Shown here piece by piece: positions 15,485 to 23,152 of a DNA stretch of 43,651 bases (its first letter is position 1; every line of letters starts with the position of its first letter). The position numbers were made by a program, and so were the translations under genes. Where the stretch lies: assembly GCA_934636305.1 (NCBI GenBank), contig CAKUAM010000008.1:1-43651 (forward strand), read 5' to 3'. This stretch comes from an uncultured Oscillospiraceae bacterium. GTDB lineage: Bacteria; Bacillota; Clostridia; Oscillospirales; Oscillospiraceae. A model generated the notes under the pieces. It saw only the letters and a list, made by a program, of their open reading frames with translations, did not search any database and had not been told where the DNA came from.

Positions 15485-15975
15485 CTTTCCCGCGCAAGTC
15501 AGCACATGTACGACATGCGCCGCCCACGTAGGGGCTGATGCCCACATCAGCCCGAAAAATGGTGCGGATTCGCCGCAGATTTCCGTAGAATCGGCCTGCT
15601 CTGCCGGGACGATGCAGGCATCGTCCCCTACGGCTTTCCCGCGCAAGTCGGCACATGGATGACACGCGCCGCCCGCGTAGGGGCTGATGCCCACATCAGC
15701 CCGAAAAATGGTGCGGATTCGCCGCAGATTTCCGTAGAATCGGCCTGCTCTGCCGGGACGATGTAGGCATCGTCCCCTACGGCTGTCCCGCGCAAGTCAG
15801 CACATGGATGACATGCGCCGCCCGCGTAGGGGCTGATGCCCACATCAGCCCGGGAAATGGTGCGGATTCGCCGCAGATTTCCGTAAAACCGGCCTGCCCT
15901 GCCGGGACGATGTAGGCATCGTCCCCTACGGCTGTCCCGCACAAGTCGGCACATGGACGACGCGTACCGCCCGCG
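15485..15975. repeat. 149-bp tandem repeat, about 3.3 copies
   Basis: Units begin at 15489, 15638, 15787 and 15936 (the last truncated near 15975), giving an exact 149-bp period with a few substitutions per copy. Each unit has two perfect 9-bp hairpins: GGGCTGATG/CATCAGCCC (first at 15532-15553) and GGGACGATG/CATCGTCCC (first at 15606-15627). Outer arms GTAGGGG and CCCCTAC can also pair with each other. The period is not a multiple of three, so apparent open frames through the array cannot repeat in frame and are not coding. No genes occur between the gltX terminator and 16035. This looks like an amplified intergenic palindromic repeat rather than a CRISPR array. Confidence 0.9.
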
Positions 15976-15993
15976 CGGAACCGGCGCATACAG

Positions 15994-16023
15994 AAACCAG
16001 GCACCCCGTGGGGCGCCTGGTTT
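15994..16023 (-). terminator. Likely terminator of the SipW-type secreted protein gene
   Basis: AAACCAGGC (15994-16002) pairs with GCCTGGTTT (16015-16023), with an inner CCCC/GGGG extension. It lies 11 bases past the minus-strand stop. The T-run on the minus strand is only three bases, so the call is moderate. Confidence 0.6.
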
Positions 16024-16034
16024 GTCAGAAGCAA

Positions 16035-17849
16035 TTATTTGGAAACCGTGTACCAGATATCGCTGCCATCTTTACGTTCAGTCGTTGTGCAGCCAGTGCC
16101 AAGAACAATCTTACCAGTCTTTGCATTGACCGGATCAACCGCTGTCACACCGGGGTTGTAGTTCTTGAAGCTGCCGCCGTTGACCGTGATCGTGCAGCCG
16201 CCTGTAGCACCATCCTGATGGTTCAGCACATAGTAAATGTTATTACTCGGTGTAGCCGTTTCAAACTTGCCGCCGTTGATGACAACAGTCGCTTTGCTGT
16301 TGCTGGACATATTCGTCAAAACGAAAATGCAGGACGTACCCTCAGACATGCCATAGAAATGGCCGCCGTTGATCGTCAATTTGCCATTGTTGCCAGCACG
16401 GACAGCGCTGGTGACCTTATTGGTATAGGTCTTATCAGAGCCAATGACTGCGCCAGTCTGTGCAGCACTGGAATCGTTGATCGTCAAGTTTCCACGCTTG
16501 CCACCAATGTAAAGGACACTGCCGTTGTTCGGCTTCACGCCTTCTGCATAGTCCAGCTTGATGGAATGGCCGTTGAGGTCAACAACAACTTTCTTGCCGC
16601 TCAGATATACCTCATCGGTGACAACAATATCGCCCACCAGCTTGAAATAGCCCTTAGCGTTTTCCATTGCCCGAGCCTGCTCGCCGGTTGCAATCAGGTA
16701 CGGCGCAGCTTTTGTGCCCTTACCGCCGTTGAATGCGCTGTCGGAGTACACTGCCGTAAACGGAGAGAAATCATCCGTTACGAAGGTCACAACGCCAGTC
16801 GCTGCATCATAGTAATACTGATCGAGCGCCACAGCGTCCGCACCTGCAGCCTTGGTCATTGAAACACCATTATGGAGGAAATCAATCACGTTCAGGTTAC
16901 TGGCCAGCTGCAGCTCAACCTTAAAGCTCTTACCAGAAACAGCAGTAACCTTGTTGCCAGCCTGATCCTTCAGGCTGACATCATAGGAGAATGCCTGTGT
17001 ACCGGTCACAACCTCAACCGTAGAGGGTGTCGAGGTCTGTACCTTTTCCAGCGTCAGCGTTGTTGCGGTAGTGCTGCCTTGCGGAACTGTTACCGTAATT
17101 GTCGGGTTATTCTCATTGTCCTTAACAACAGTTTCACCCTCGGTCTCTACTGTAGCCTCAGTCTTGCTGTTTTCGCTCCACTTGGGATTATCCGGCGTAC
17201 CGTCAGCATTCTTATCATACTCATTGCTGATGCTGTCGAACTCAGCCGTATCCTGCGTTGCATAAACCGTGATAGAGATGCCATCCAGTTCCTTATTCAT
17301 ATAGTCATTGCCGGCAGTCTCCTGCATATGACCGGAAATGGTGAGAATATCTGCATCAACGGTATCGCCGTTCTTGGCCGCCAGCTGATGCTCGTCGGTC
17401 AGATTGTAGGTTGTATCACCGACCTTTGCCGTCCAGTCAATCACGTTGTTCAGCTCTGCATTACCGTCGATCCCCGTGATTACGACCTTATACTTGAGGC
17501 TCAGGCTGCCCTGGTTGCTGATGCGCAGCTCCGGCAGCGTATACGTGCAACCCGGCTCCCAGAGGATATCCGATGCCTGCTCTCTGGTGCCGTCCTCTTT
17601 CATGCGGAGGAAAGACAGCCCGCGTTCCAGCGTCGTGGCGTCGGCCCACGCCGTGGGATTTCCCTCGCCATCCCATGCGGTTGCGTACTCCAACGCCACG
17701 TCCAGATTACCGGACTGGATCTTGTTGACCTTTGCGCTGGCCGTATCGGTGAACCAGGCAAATGTGGTGCCGACGAGCATGGTGACGCACAGAACCATCG
17801 CCAGAATGCTTGCCAGCAGCGCGCCCTTTGTGACATTCTTCTTTTTCAT
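16035..17849 (-). CDS. Large secreted protein with SipW-type signal peptide and C-terminal beta-helix-like repeats
   Basis: A 604-residue exported protein. Residues 1-39 form the distinctive SipW-cognate signal peptide seen in TasA/CalY-type proteins: basic start (MKKKNVTKG), long hydrophobic core and the TTFAWFTDTASA end. Residues about 40-230 resemble a TasA-like beta domain (YKVVITGID, acidic NPKWSENSK linker). A Thr/Val-rich middle region follows (about 230-370). The C-terminal third carries recurring strand motifs such as LTINGGHFYG, VVINGGKFET and TVNGGSFKN, typical of right-handed beta-helix or adhesin stalks. No LPXTG motif is present. The start at 17849 has an AAAGGA ribosome binding site. 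A biofilm-matrix or surface fibre role is plausible. No sipW-like peptidase gene is in the window. Confidence 0.85.
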   Translation of the reverse strand: MKKKNVTKGALLASILAMVLCVTMLVGTTFAWFTDTASAKVNKIQSGNLDVALEYATAWDGEGNPTAWADATTLERGLSFLRMKEDGTREQASDILWEPGCTYTLPELRISNQGSLSLKYKVVITGIDGNAELNNVIDWTAKVGDTTYNLTDEHQLAAKNGDTVDADILTISGHMQETAGNDYMNKELDGISITVYATQDTAEFDSISNEYDKNADGTPDNPKWSENSKTEATVETEGETVVKDNENNPTITVTVPQGSTTATTLTLEKVQTSTPSTVEVVTGTQAFSYDVSLKDQAGNKVTAVSGKSFKVELQLASNLNVIDFLHNGVSMTKAAGADAVALDQYYYDAATGVVTFVTDDFSPFTAVYSDSAFNGGKGTKAAPYLIATGEQARAMENAKGYFKLVGDIVVTDEVYLSGKKVVVDLNGHSIKLDYAEGVKPNNGSVLYIGGKRGNLTINDSSAAQTGAVIGSDKTYTNKVTSAVRAGNNGKLTINGGHFYGMSEGTSCIFVLTNMSSNSKATVVINGGKFETATPSNNIYYVLNHQDGATGGCTITVNGGSFKNYNPGVTAVDPVNAKTGKIVLGTGCTTTERKDGSDIWYTVSK

Positions 17850-17950
17850 GTACTTCGATCCTTTCTCTTTTTTCGGCCGCAGACAGAGGGGATCGTTTTC
17901 TTCAAGGAAGAAAACATGCACCCGGGTGCATGCGCGCCTCTGATGGATTC

Positions 17951-17981
17951 AGTATAGCACATCTGGTTCCACTTTTGTTAA
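17951..17981 (-). promoter_or_regulatory. Possible promoter of the SipW-type secreted protein gene
   Basis: On the minus strand a good extended -10 (TGC TATACT, 17951-17956) is preceded by TTAACA at 17976-17981. The 19-bp spacing is long, so the -35 is uncertain. It leaves a leader of about 95 bases. Confidence 0.45.
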
Positions 17982-17991
17982 AAACTTCGAA

Positions 17992-18033
17992 AAAAGCAAA
18001 AACTTACGGGACGCGACCTGTTTTCGCGCCCCG
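17992..18033 (-). terminator. Terminator of spoIVA
   Basis: On the minus strand CGGGGCGCGA and TCGCGTCCCG (18024-18033 and 18007-18016) pair over 10 bp with one G-U, followed by TAAGTTTTTGCTTTTTT. It lies 13 bases past the spoIVA stop. Confidence 0.85.
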
Positions 18034-18046
18034 CAGATCCATGTAT

Positions 18047-19534
18047 TTACAATAATATGCAGATCATTCCACCCGTATTCTCGTTAATCATCCGGCCCAG
18101 CGTCCTTGTCAGCTTCTGCCGCGCGTCGTCCGGCAGCTGCATGATCTTCGCCGTCACGCCCTCGGACACAAGCTCATACAGGGACTTGCCGAAGATATTG
18201 CTCTGCCACAGCTTGCCGGTGTCGTCCTGATACTCGCCCAGCAGATATTCAATGAGCTGCTTGGATTCCTGCTCGCCGCCGACCATGGGGCTGAGCTCTG
18301 TCTCAATCTGCGCGCGCATCATGTGGATCGACGGCGCGCTGGCCCGCAGCCGCACGGCGTAGCTGCCGTTTTTGCGGATGATCTCCGGCTTTTCCAGCTT
18401 CAGCTCCTCCGGCCCCGGCATCACAACGCCGTAGCCCGTAGCCTTCACCTGCTCCAGCGCGGTCTGCACCTTGTCATACAGACGCTTGGTCTGCGCCAGC
18501 TCCTGCAGAAGGGCCATGAGCGACTCGTCGTCGCGGATCTCCATGCCCGCCTGCCTCGACAGCTCCTCGTAAAACAGCGTCTCCGGCAGCTGCAGCTCAC
18601 AGCTGACCGCGCCCGTGCCGAGATCGACCTCCCGCACGCGGAACGCGTCCACGCTCTCGAGCTCCTGCAGCTTGCCCATGACGCTCTCGGCCTCGCGCAG
18701 ACTTGTCAGCTGCTCCGCCTGCGCCAGCATTGCGTCGTACAGCGCGCCCTTGACCGGATGATCGTCCGGCAGCGCCCGCACCCACGACGGCAGGAAGAAG
18801 CGCACCTCCCCCACCGGGAACGCATACATGACCGCCTGCAGCAGCGTCTGGATCTCGTGCGTCTGCATGGCCATGCAGTTGAGCGCAACCACCTCTACGC
18901 CGTATTTTTCCTGCAGCCCGGCGCGCAGCGCCTGCGTACCGGCGTCCGCCGGGTCCTGCGTATTGAGCACAACGACAAACGGCTTGCCCGTTTTCTGCAT
19001 GTCGCTGACGGCGCGCGCCTCCGCCTGCTCATAATCGGCGCGGGAAAGCTCCGTGACGCTGCCGTCCGTCGTGACGACGATGCCGATGGAGCAGTGCTCC
19101 TCCATGACCTTCCTTGTGCCGAGCTCCGCCGCCTGGGCCATGGGAATCTCCTCCGGCGCCCAGGGCGTTGTGACCATGCGGGGCTTGCCGTCCTCTGTAT
19201 CGCCCACCGCGCCCGGCACCATATACCCCACGGAGTCAATGAGCCGCACGCGCAGCGTGGTCTTGCCGTCGGGGCTGATGCGCGCGGCCTCGTTCGGGAT
19301 GAACTTTGGCTCCGCCGTCATGATCGTCCGGCCGGAGCCGGACTGCGGCAGCTCGTCGGTGGCGCGCTCGCGCTCATAGACATTTTCAATGTTCGGCAGC
19401 ACCAGCTGCTCCATAAAGCGCTTGATAAACGTGGACTTTCCCGTCCGCACCGGCCCCACAACGCCAAGATAGATGGTGCCGTCGGTGCGCTCGGCGATCT
19501 GCGCATAAATCGTTTGCTGCTTCAAATTCTGCAC
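18047..19534 (-). CDS. spoIVA: Stage IV sporulation protein A (spore coat morphogenetic ATPase)
   Basis: SpoIVA polymerises with ATP hydrolysis on the forespore outer membrane and forms the basement layer of the spore coat. The 495-residue length matches the family. Diagnostic features are AERTDGTIYLGVVGPVRTGK near residues 14-33 with Walker A GPVRTGKST at 27-35, DELPQSGSGRTIMT near 60-73, the long conserved GTPase-like core, and the hallmark C terminus GGMICILL. The start is a GTG at 19534 with an AAAGGCG ribosome binding site. It lies 6 bases after the sipL-like stop, so the two are almost certainly co-transcribed. In known spore formers this gene belongs to the sigma-E regulon; no sigma-E promoter was identified here. 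Confidence 0.97.
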   Translation of the reverse strand: MQNLKQQTIYAQIAERTDGTIYLGVVGPVRTGKSTFIKRFMEQLVLPNIENVYERERATDELPQSGSGRTIMTAEPKFIPNEAARISPDGKTTLRVRLIDSVGYMVPGAVGDTEDGKPRMVTTPWAPEEIPMAQAAELGTRKVMEEHCSIGIVVTTDGSVTELSRADYEQAEARAVSDMQKTGKPFVVVLNTQDPADAGTQALRAGLQEKYGVEVVALNCMAMQTHEIQTLLQAVMYAFPVGEVRFFLPSWVRALPDDHPVKGALYDAMLAQAEQLTSLREAESVMGKLQELESVDAFRVREVDLGTGAVSCELQLPETLFYEELSRQAGMEIRDDESLMALLQELAQTKRLYDKVQTALEQVKATGYGVVMPGPEELKLEKPEIIRKNGSYAVRLRASAPSIHMMRAQIETELSPMVGGEQESKQLIEYLLGEYQDDTGKLWQSNIFGKSLYELVSEGVTAKIMQLPDDARQKLTRTLGRMINENTGGMICILL

Positions 19535-19540
19535 CGCCTT

Positions 19541-21046
19541 TCACATGGGGATCAGCAGCAGCCGGCCGGCCTCCACCTCCGGCTGCGTCAGATGGTTGGC
19601 CGCTTCGATGGCGTGCGCCGTCGTGCGGTACTGCTTGGCAAGCTGCCACAGCTCCTGTCTGTCCGCGCAGCGGCAGATGATGACCGACGGGCGGCTGCCG
19701 CCACGCTCTGTCTGCTGCTCCAGCGTCCCGCCGGACAGACTCTGCAGCTTCTGCCGCACATACGACTGCAGCTGGAACAGCGCATCGCACCGCAGCTCAA
19801 TGCCGCCTCCGCCCGCCGCCAGATAGCCCTCCGGCTGCAGCTGCAGCTGCGCGTCGCAAAGGCCGTTTTCACGCAGCTCCGTGCGGCAGGTGGCCTCCGT
19901 GCGGAAAACCGCCGCCTGCACCGCGCCGCCCGCGTCCCGGTAGAGCACATCCGCGCGCAGCGGCACATGGATCACAACGCCGCCCTCCACGCGCTCCGTC
20001 GTGGGCGCATCGGGATAGATCCGGCTGTCGAGCACCACGGCTGCCTCCTGCTCAAATGTCTGCCGGACCGGCTCACGCAGCGTCTGGGTATCCAGGTGCA
20101 TGATCCAGTCCTGCCCGGTCCACTGCGGGGTAAATACACCCTTCGTCGCATAGGCGTCAGTGCACACAGTCAGCTCCTGCTCCTCGAGCGCCATGCACTG
20201 CGCGGCAAAGCCCGCGCCGAACAGCAGCTTCTGCCCGCCGTCGGCGGAGACCGGCTCCAGCTGCACGCCCGTCAGGCAGAGCGTCACGCGCGCCTGCTGG
20301 CCATCATAGCTTTTCTGCAGCTGGCAATACTGGGAAAACGGCACCGGCAGAACGGCTGTTCCCACGCCGCCGGCCTCGTCGAGATAGCTCAGATGTACAT
20401 ACGCCGTCCCCTTGAACAGCACCTTGTCGCCATGCAGGCTCTGCTCCGTCAGTGCCGCCTGCACCTGGCAGCTGACCATCCGGTCGATCGGCGCCTTGCC
20501 CTCCGGCAGCTGCAGCTCCTCGCTCACCTGCACGGCGCATTCGCCGATCTCCGCCGGGACGAGATCCCGGTAGGTTTCGCACCGCATCTGCAGGCAGGCC
20601 GGCGCTCCCTGCACCTGCGCCAGCGTCCGGGTATCGGGCTCATAGCCATCCGCCTGCACCAGCACACCAATGCGCAGCAGCACCTTGCGCGAGTTGATGA
20701 GGCGGCTGTCCGCGCTGCGGACGCTGCACTGCAGCACGCACTGCGTCGTCTCCTGCAGGGCGCTGTTTTCCAGCTGCACGGAAAACGGCAGATCCGAGCT
20801 CAGCAGCTGCACTGCGCCCGTCTCGTCGGCATACAGGCAGCTTGTTCGCAGATTGCCCGACACAAGCAGACTTCCCGTGCGGCTGGTCTTGCTCTGCAGC
20901 TCCGGCACGGCATAGCACATGAGCGTCCGCGCCGCGTCGGGCATGCTGTCCGGTATGATGAGCTCCTGCGTCTGCTCCTGCGTGAGCGCCATGTGCGCGG
21001 CGCGCTGCAGGCAGGAACACTGAATTTGTTCGAATGCAAGCTCCAT
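19541..21046 (-). CDS. sipL: DUF3794/LysM protein, SipL-like SpoIVA partner
   Basis: A 501-residue protein with repeated DUF3794 beta units over about residues 1-440 and a C-terminal LysM domain (about 456-501, ELWQLAKQYRTTAHAIEAAN). This is the architecture of Clostridioides difficile SipL, which binds SpoIVA through its LysM domain to encase the forespore, functionally replacing Bacillus SpoVID. Direct adjacency to spoIVA (6-base gap) strongly supports the same job. An AAGGAG ribosome binding site precedes the ATG at 21046. A 90-bp MITE lies only 21 bases upstream of the start codon. No sigma-E promoter is obvious in the remaining 21 bases, so transcription must start within or beyond the MITE. 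Confidence 0.85.
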   Translation of the reverse strand: MELAFEQIQCSCLQRAAHMALTQEQTQELIIPDSMPDAARTLMCYAVPELQSKTSRTGSLLVSGNLRTSCLYADETGAVQLLSSDLPFSVQLENSALQETTQCVLQCSVRSADSRLINSRKVLLRIGVLVQADGYEPDTRTLAQVQGAPACLQMRCETYRDLVPAEIGECAVQVSEELQLPEGKAPIDRMVSCQVQAALTEQSLHGDKVLFKGTAYVHLSYLDEAGGVGTAVLPVPFSQYCQLQKSYDGQQARVTLCLTGVQLEPVSADGGQKLLFGAGFAAQCMALEEQELTVCTDAYATKGVFTPQWTGQDWIMHLDTQTLREPVRQTFEQEAAVVLDSRIYPDAPTTERVEGGVVIHVPLRADVLYRDAGGAVQAAVFRTEATCRTELRENGLCDAQLQLQPEGYLAAGGGGIELRCDALFQLQSYVRQKLQSLSGGTLEQQTERGGSRPSVIICRCADRQELWQLAKQYRTTAHAIEAANHLTQPEVEAGRLLLIPM

Positions 21047-21067
21047 AGTCTCAACTCCTTGTATGTT

Positions 21068-21157
21068 CTAGGGTGTATCTGAAAACTGATGATGTGAGCG
21101 GCGCAGCATGAAAAGGCCCGCTGACCGGGTGCGTTAGCAGTTTTCAGATACACCCTA
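21068..21157. mobile_element. 90-bp MITE with 20-bp terminal inverted repeats
   Basis: Perfect terminal inverted repeats, TAGGGTGTATCTGAAAACTG at 21068-21087 and its complement at 21138-21157, flank about 50 bp of unrelated sequence. The outer TA pair may be the target duplication, leaving 18-bp repeats. No coding capacity remains. Ends of this type and a TA or YTAR target resemble IS5-group insertion sequences, so a non-autonomous derivative is likely. It sits between the small membrane gene (21190-21333) and the sipL-like gene. Confidence 0.8.
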
Positions 21158-21189
21158 AGAGAGTATACGCGGAGCCGGGCAAAGATATG

Positions 21190-21333
21190 TCAGCGCAGCA
21201 GCGCCACACCCACGCCGATGCACAAAAGCGCAGCCGCCAGCTGCAAAAACCATCCGCAGAGCAAAAACGACAGCAGCAGTCCCACGCCGATTCCCAATAC
21301 AACAAGCCCGATCTGGCCCTTTCGGATACACAT
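21190..21333 (-). CDS. Small membrane protein (47 aa) upstream of the sipL-like gene
   Basis: A 47-residue protein starting MCIRKGQIGLVVLGIGVGLL with two closely spaced hydrophobic stretches (about residues 8-27 and 29-44) and an Arg end. The start at 21333 has a strong GGGGGAG ribosome binding site; longer in-frame ATGs upstream have none. Position just upstream of the sipL-like gene and spoIVA, on the same strand, suggests a role during sporulation, but I recognise no named family. It lacks cysteine motifs or charged active-site residues. Confidence 0.6.
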   Translation of the reverse strand: MCIRKGQIGLVVLGIGVGLLLSFLLCGWFLQLAAALLCIGVGVALLR

Positions 21334-21503
21334 ACGATCTCCCCCCTCTGCAGTATACGCGTGACGGCGGCATCCGGTGTTTTTTCGGCCATGCAGAACA
21401 TTCGGCAAAAAATCAGCACTTATCTCAAATATTCAACAAAATTTTTTTCTTTTTTAACGGGACAAAAAAGAAAATGTTGAAAGACGCCTATTGGGGAATA
21501 TAG

Positions 21504-21541
21504 AAACCGCGCAGACACTGCCTGGCAGTGTCTGCGCGGTT
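21504..21541 (-). terminator. Strong hairpin, probable terminator of rex
   Basis: Nearly perfect 18-bp palindrome (21505-21522 with 21524-21541) with effectively a tight loop. On the minus strand TTTC follows. It lies about 170 bases beyond the rex stop. Confidence 0.6.
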
Positions 21542-21709
21542 CAGCGTGTCGAAAAAGTATTTTCGCCCCGCTGAGACAGTTTTTCGAACTTTAAAAACGT
21601 TCGAAAAACTGGTTAATTGAACGCGAAGGGGGCTATTTGCCCCCTTCACGCTTCCCCTGCTGCTCTGTCTTCCAACTCCTTTTCGTGGTTTTTTGGCAGT
21701 CTCAACTAT
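21542..21709. other. Non-coding spacer with two further hairpins
   Basis: No gene is visible. A 13-bp inverted repeat (CAGTTTTTCGAAC, 21577-21589, with 21599-21611) and a 9-bp one (GAAGGGGGC, 21625-21633, with 21639-21647) lie between rex and the hairpin at 21504. Several successive hairpins suggest layered termination or remnant palindromic elements. Confidence 0.5.
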
Positions 21710-22348
21710 TTATTCTTCTGATTTCATCTGTTCATTGAGGTGCTTGCAAAGCAGCGCCAGCGACGCCGCCATATTCTCATTCTGCACCAGAATATGATCC
21801 GGCACATTCAGATGCTTCGGCGCAAAGTTCCAAATGGCAAGAATACCGTTGCTAATAAGCAGATCGCATACCTCCTGTGCCTGCTCCGCGGGAACTGTAA
21901 TGATGCCGATTTTGATTTTTCCGCGCTGGCACACCTCCGCCAGCCGCGACAGATGCATGATCGGCTTACCGCTTTTCGTGGTGCCGATGATTGCGTCGTT
22001 TTCATCGAACGCTGCGACAATATTGAGGCCATACTCGGCAAAGCCGGAGTATCCCAGCAGGGCGCGGCCAAGCTTGCCGGCGCCAATGAGCACCGCATCG
22101 TTGGAATTGCCATAGCCAAGGAACTGCTCAATGTCCTCGACCAACGCCGCGCGGTTATAGCCGATCTTCGGCCTGCCGCCGTTGGAGACAAGCGCAAGAT
22201 CCTTGCGCACCTGTACCTCGCCCATGTGAAGCCCCGCCGCAAGCGCCGTGGCTGAAATATTGACGCCGCTGCTTTCCGGCAGCGATTTCAAATACGAAAG
22301 ATATGTCGGCAGACGTTTGAGGGTTGCCCTGGATATCTCTTTTTCCAT
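21710..22348 (-). CDS. rex: Redox-sensing transcriptional repressor Rex
   Basis: Rex represses fermentation and electron-transfer genes when the NADH/NAD+ ratio is low and releases DNA when NADH binds. The 212-residue protein has an N-terminal winged helix (about 1-80; RLPTYLSYLKSL, VQVRKDLALVSNGGRPKIGY) and a C-terminal Rossmann domain with the dinucleotide motif GAGKLG (89-94). Length is standard. A promoter and a pair of ATATCGATAT palindromes lie upstream. The window encodes natural members of a Rex-type regulon (PFOR, NfnAB), though no classical TTGTTAAnnnnTTAACAA site was found near them. sigE lies upstream on the same strand but rex has its own promoter. Confidence 0.96.
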   Translation of the reverse strand: MEKEISRATLKRLPTYLSYLKSLPESSGVNISATALAAGLHMGEVQVRKDLALVSNGGRPKIGYNRAALVEDIEQFLGYGNSNDAVLIGAGKLGRALLGYSGFAEYGLNIVAAFDENDAIIGTTKSGKPIMHLSRLAEVCQRGKIKIGIITVPAEQAQEVCDLLISNGILAIWNFAPKHLNVPDHILVQNENMAASLALLCKHLNEQMKSEE

Positions 22349-22368
22349 ATAACCGTCCCTTTATCCTG

Positions 22369-22391
22369 ATATCGATATAAAATATCGATAT
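22369..22391. promoter_or_regulatory. Pair of ATATCGATAT palindromes at the rex promoter
   Basis: Two identical 10-bp palindromes (22369-22378 and 22382-22391) separated by AAA lie just downstream of the rex -10 element, overlapping the expected start of transcription. This is where an autoregulatory repressor would bind, but the sequence does not match the usual Rex operator. Confidence 0.55.
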
Positions 22392-22392
22392 T

Positions 22393-22421
22393 TATATACC
22401 ATACTCCCGTGCAAAATGCAA
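22393..22421 (-). promoter_or_regulatory. Sigma-A promoter of rex
   Basis: On the minus strand TTGCAT (22416-22421) and TATATA (22393-22398) are exactly 17 bp apart. Confidence 0.7.
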
Positions 22422-22444
22422 GCACCCCAGCGAATTAAATTTCT

Positions 22445-23152
22445 TTAACTGTAAATCTGCCGGGTGATCTCCCGCCGCAGGCGCAGCATGATCCGCTTTT
22501 CCAGCCGGGAGATATACGACTGGGAAATGCCCATGATGTCTGCGACCTCCTTCTGTGTCTTTTCCTGCTTTCCGCCAAGGCCAAAGCGCATGCAGACGAT
22601 CTGCTTCTCCCGCTCCGGCAGACTGCCAAGCGCCTGCCGCAGCAGCTGGTGATCCACGTCATCCTCCAATGGCCGCATCACCACATCACTGTCCGTCCCC
22701 AGCACGTCCGACAGCAGCAGCTCGTTGCCGTCCCAGTCCGTGTTGATCGGCTCGTCCAACGAAACCTCCGCCTTCTGCCCGGAAATCTTCCGGATGTGCA
22801 TCAGGATCTCATTTTCTATACAGCGGGAGGAATATGTAGCAAGCTTGATATTCCGGTCCGTCCGGAAGGTCCCGACCGCTTTGATGAGGCCGATTGTCCC
22901 GATTGAGATCAGATCCTCCAGATTGACGCCTGTATTTTCAAACCGCCGCGCAATATACACCACCAGCCGCAGATTATGCTCAATCAGCAGCTGCCTGGCC
23001 GCCTCATCCCCCTCCGCCAGATGTGCAAGGGCCTGACGCTCCTGCTCCGGCTTCAAGGGCGCCGGCAGCACGTCGCTGCCGCCAATGTACATGATTTTTC
23101 CCGGCTGCAGAAGCCCCAGCCTCTGCAGCAGCATTTCCAGCTGCATCATCAT
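22445..23152 (-). CDS. sigE: RNA polymerase sporulation sigma factor E precursor
   Basis: The mother-cell-specific sigma factor active early in sporulation, made as an inactive precursor (pro-sigma-E) and cut by SpoIIGA. The 235-residue protein has sigma-70 region 2 (about 55-125; [36 protein letters not shown]) and region 4 with a helix-turn-helix (about 180-230; [20 protein letters not shown]). The N-terminal ~27 residues form the pro-sequence. It starts at three successive ATG codons with GGAGG upstream and overlaps the spoIIGA stop in ATGA. This spoIIGA-sigE order is the classical spoIIG operon. Confidence 0.96.
   Translation of the reverse strand: MMMQLEMLLQRLGLLQPGKIMYIGGSDVLPAPLKPEQERQALAHLAEGDEAARQLLIEHNLRLVVYIARRFENTGVNLEDLISIGTIGLIKAVGTFRTDRNIKLATYSSRCIENEILMHIRKISGQKAEVSLDEPINTDWDGNELLLSDVLGTDSDVVMRPLEDDVDHQLLRQALGSLPEREKQIVCMRFGLGGKQEKTQKEVADIMGISQSYISRLEKRIMLRLRREITRQIYS

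Noticed and set aside
13845..15665. 606-codon minus-strand open frame
   Set aside because: It is antisense to gltX, whose motifs are complete.
15485..15975. Repeat array as a CRISPR
   Set aside because: The whole 149-bp unit, including any 'spacer', is repeated, and internal palindromes are paired; there are no unique spacers and no cas genes.
15628..16034. Minus-strand open frames of 85-108 codons across the 149-bp repeats
   Set aside because: The 149-bp period shifts frame at each copy, there is no ribosome binding site and the protein text is repeat-derived.
21048..21060. CATACAAG as a sigma-E -10 for the sipL-like gene
   Set aside because: Its predicted transcript start would fall inside the ribosome binding site, and no matching -35 lies 13-15 bp upstream.
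18323..21082. 919-codon plus-strand open frame
   Set aside because: It is antisense to spoIVA and the sipL-like gene, which have full family motifs; it is a by-product of high GC codon bias.
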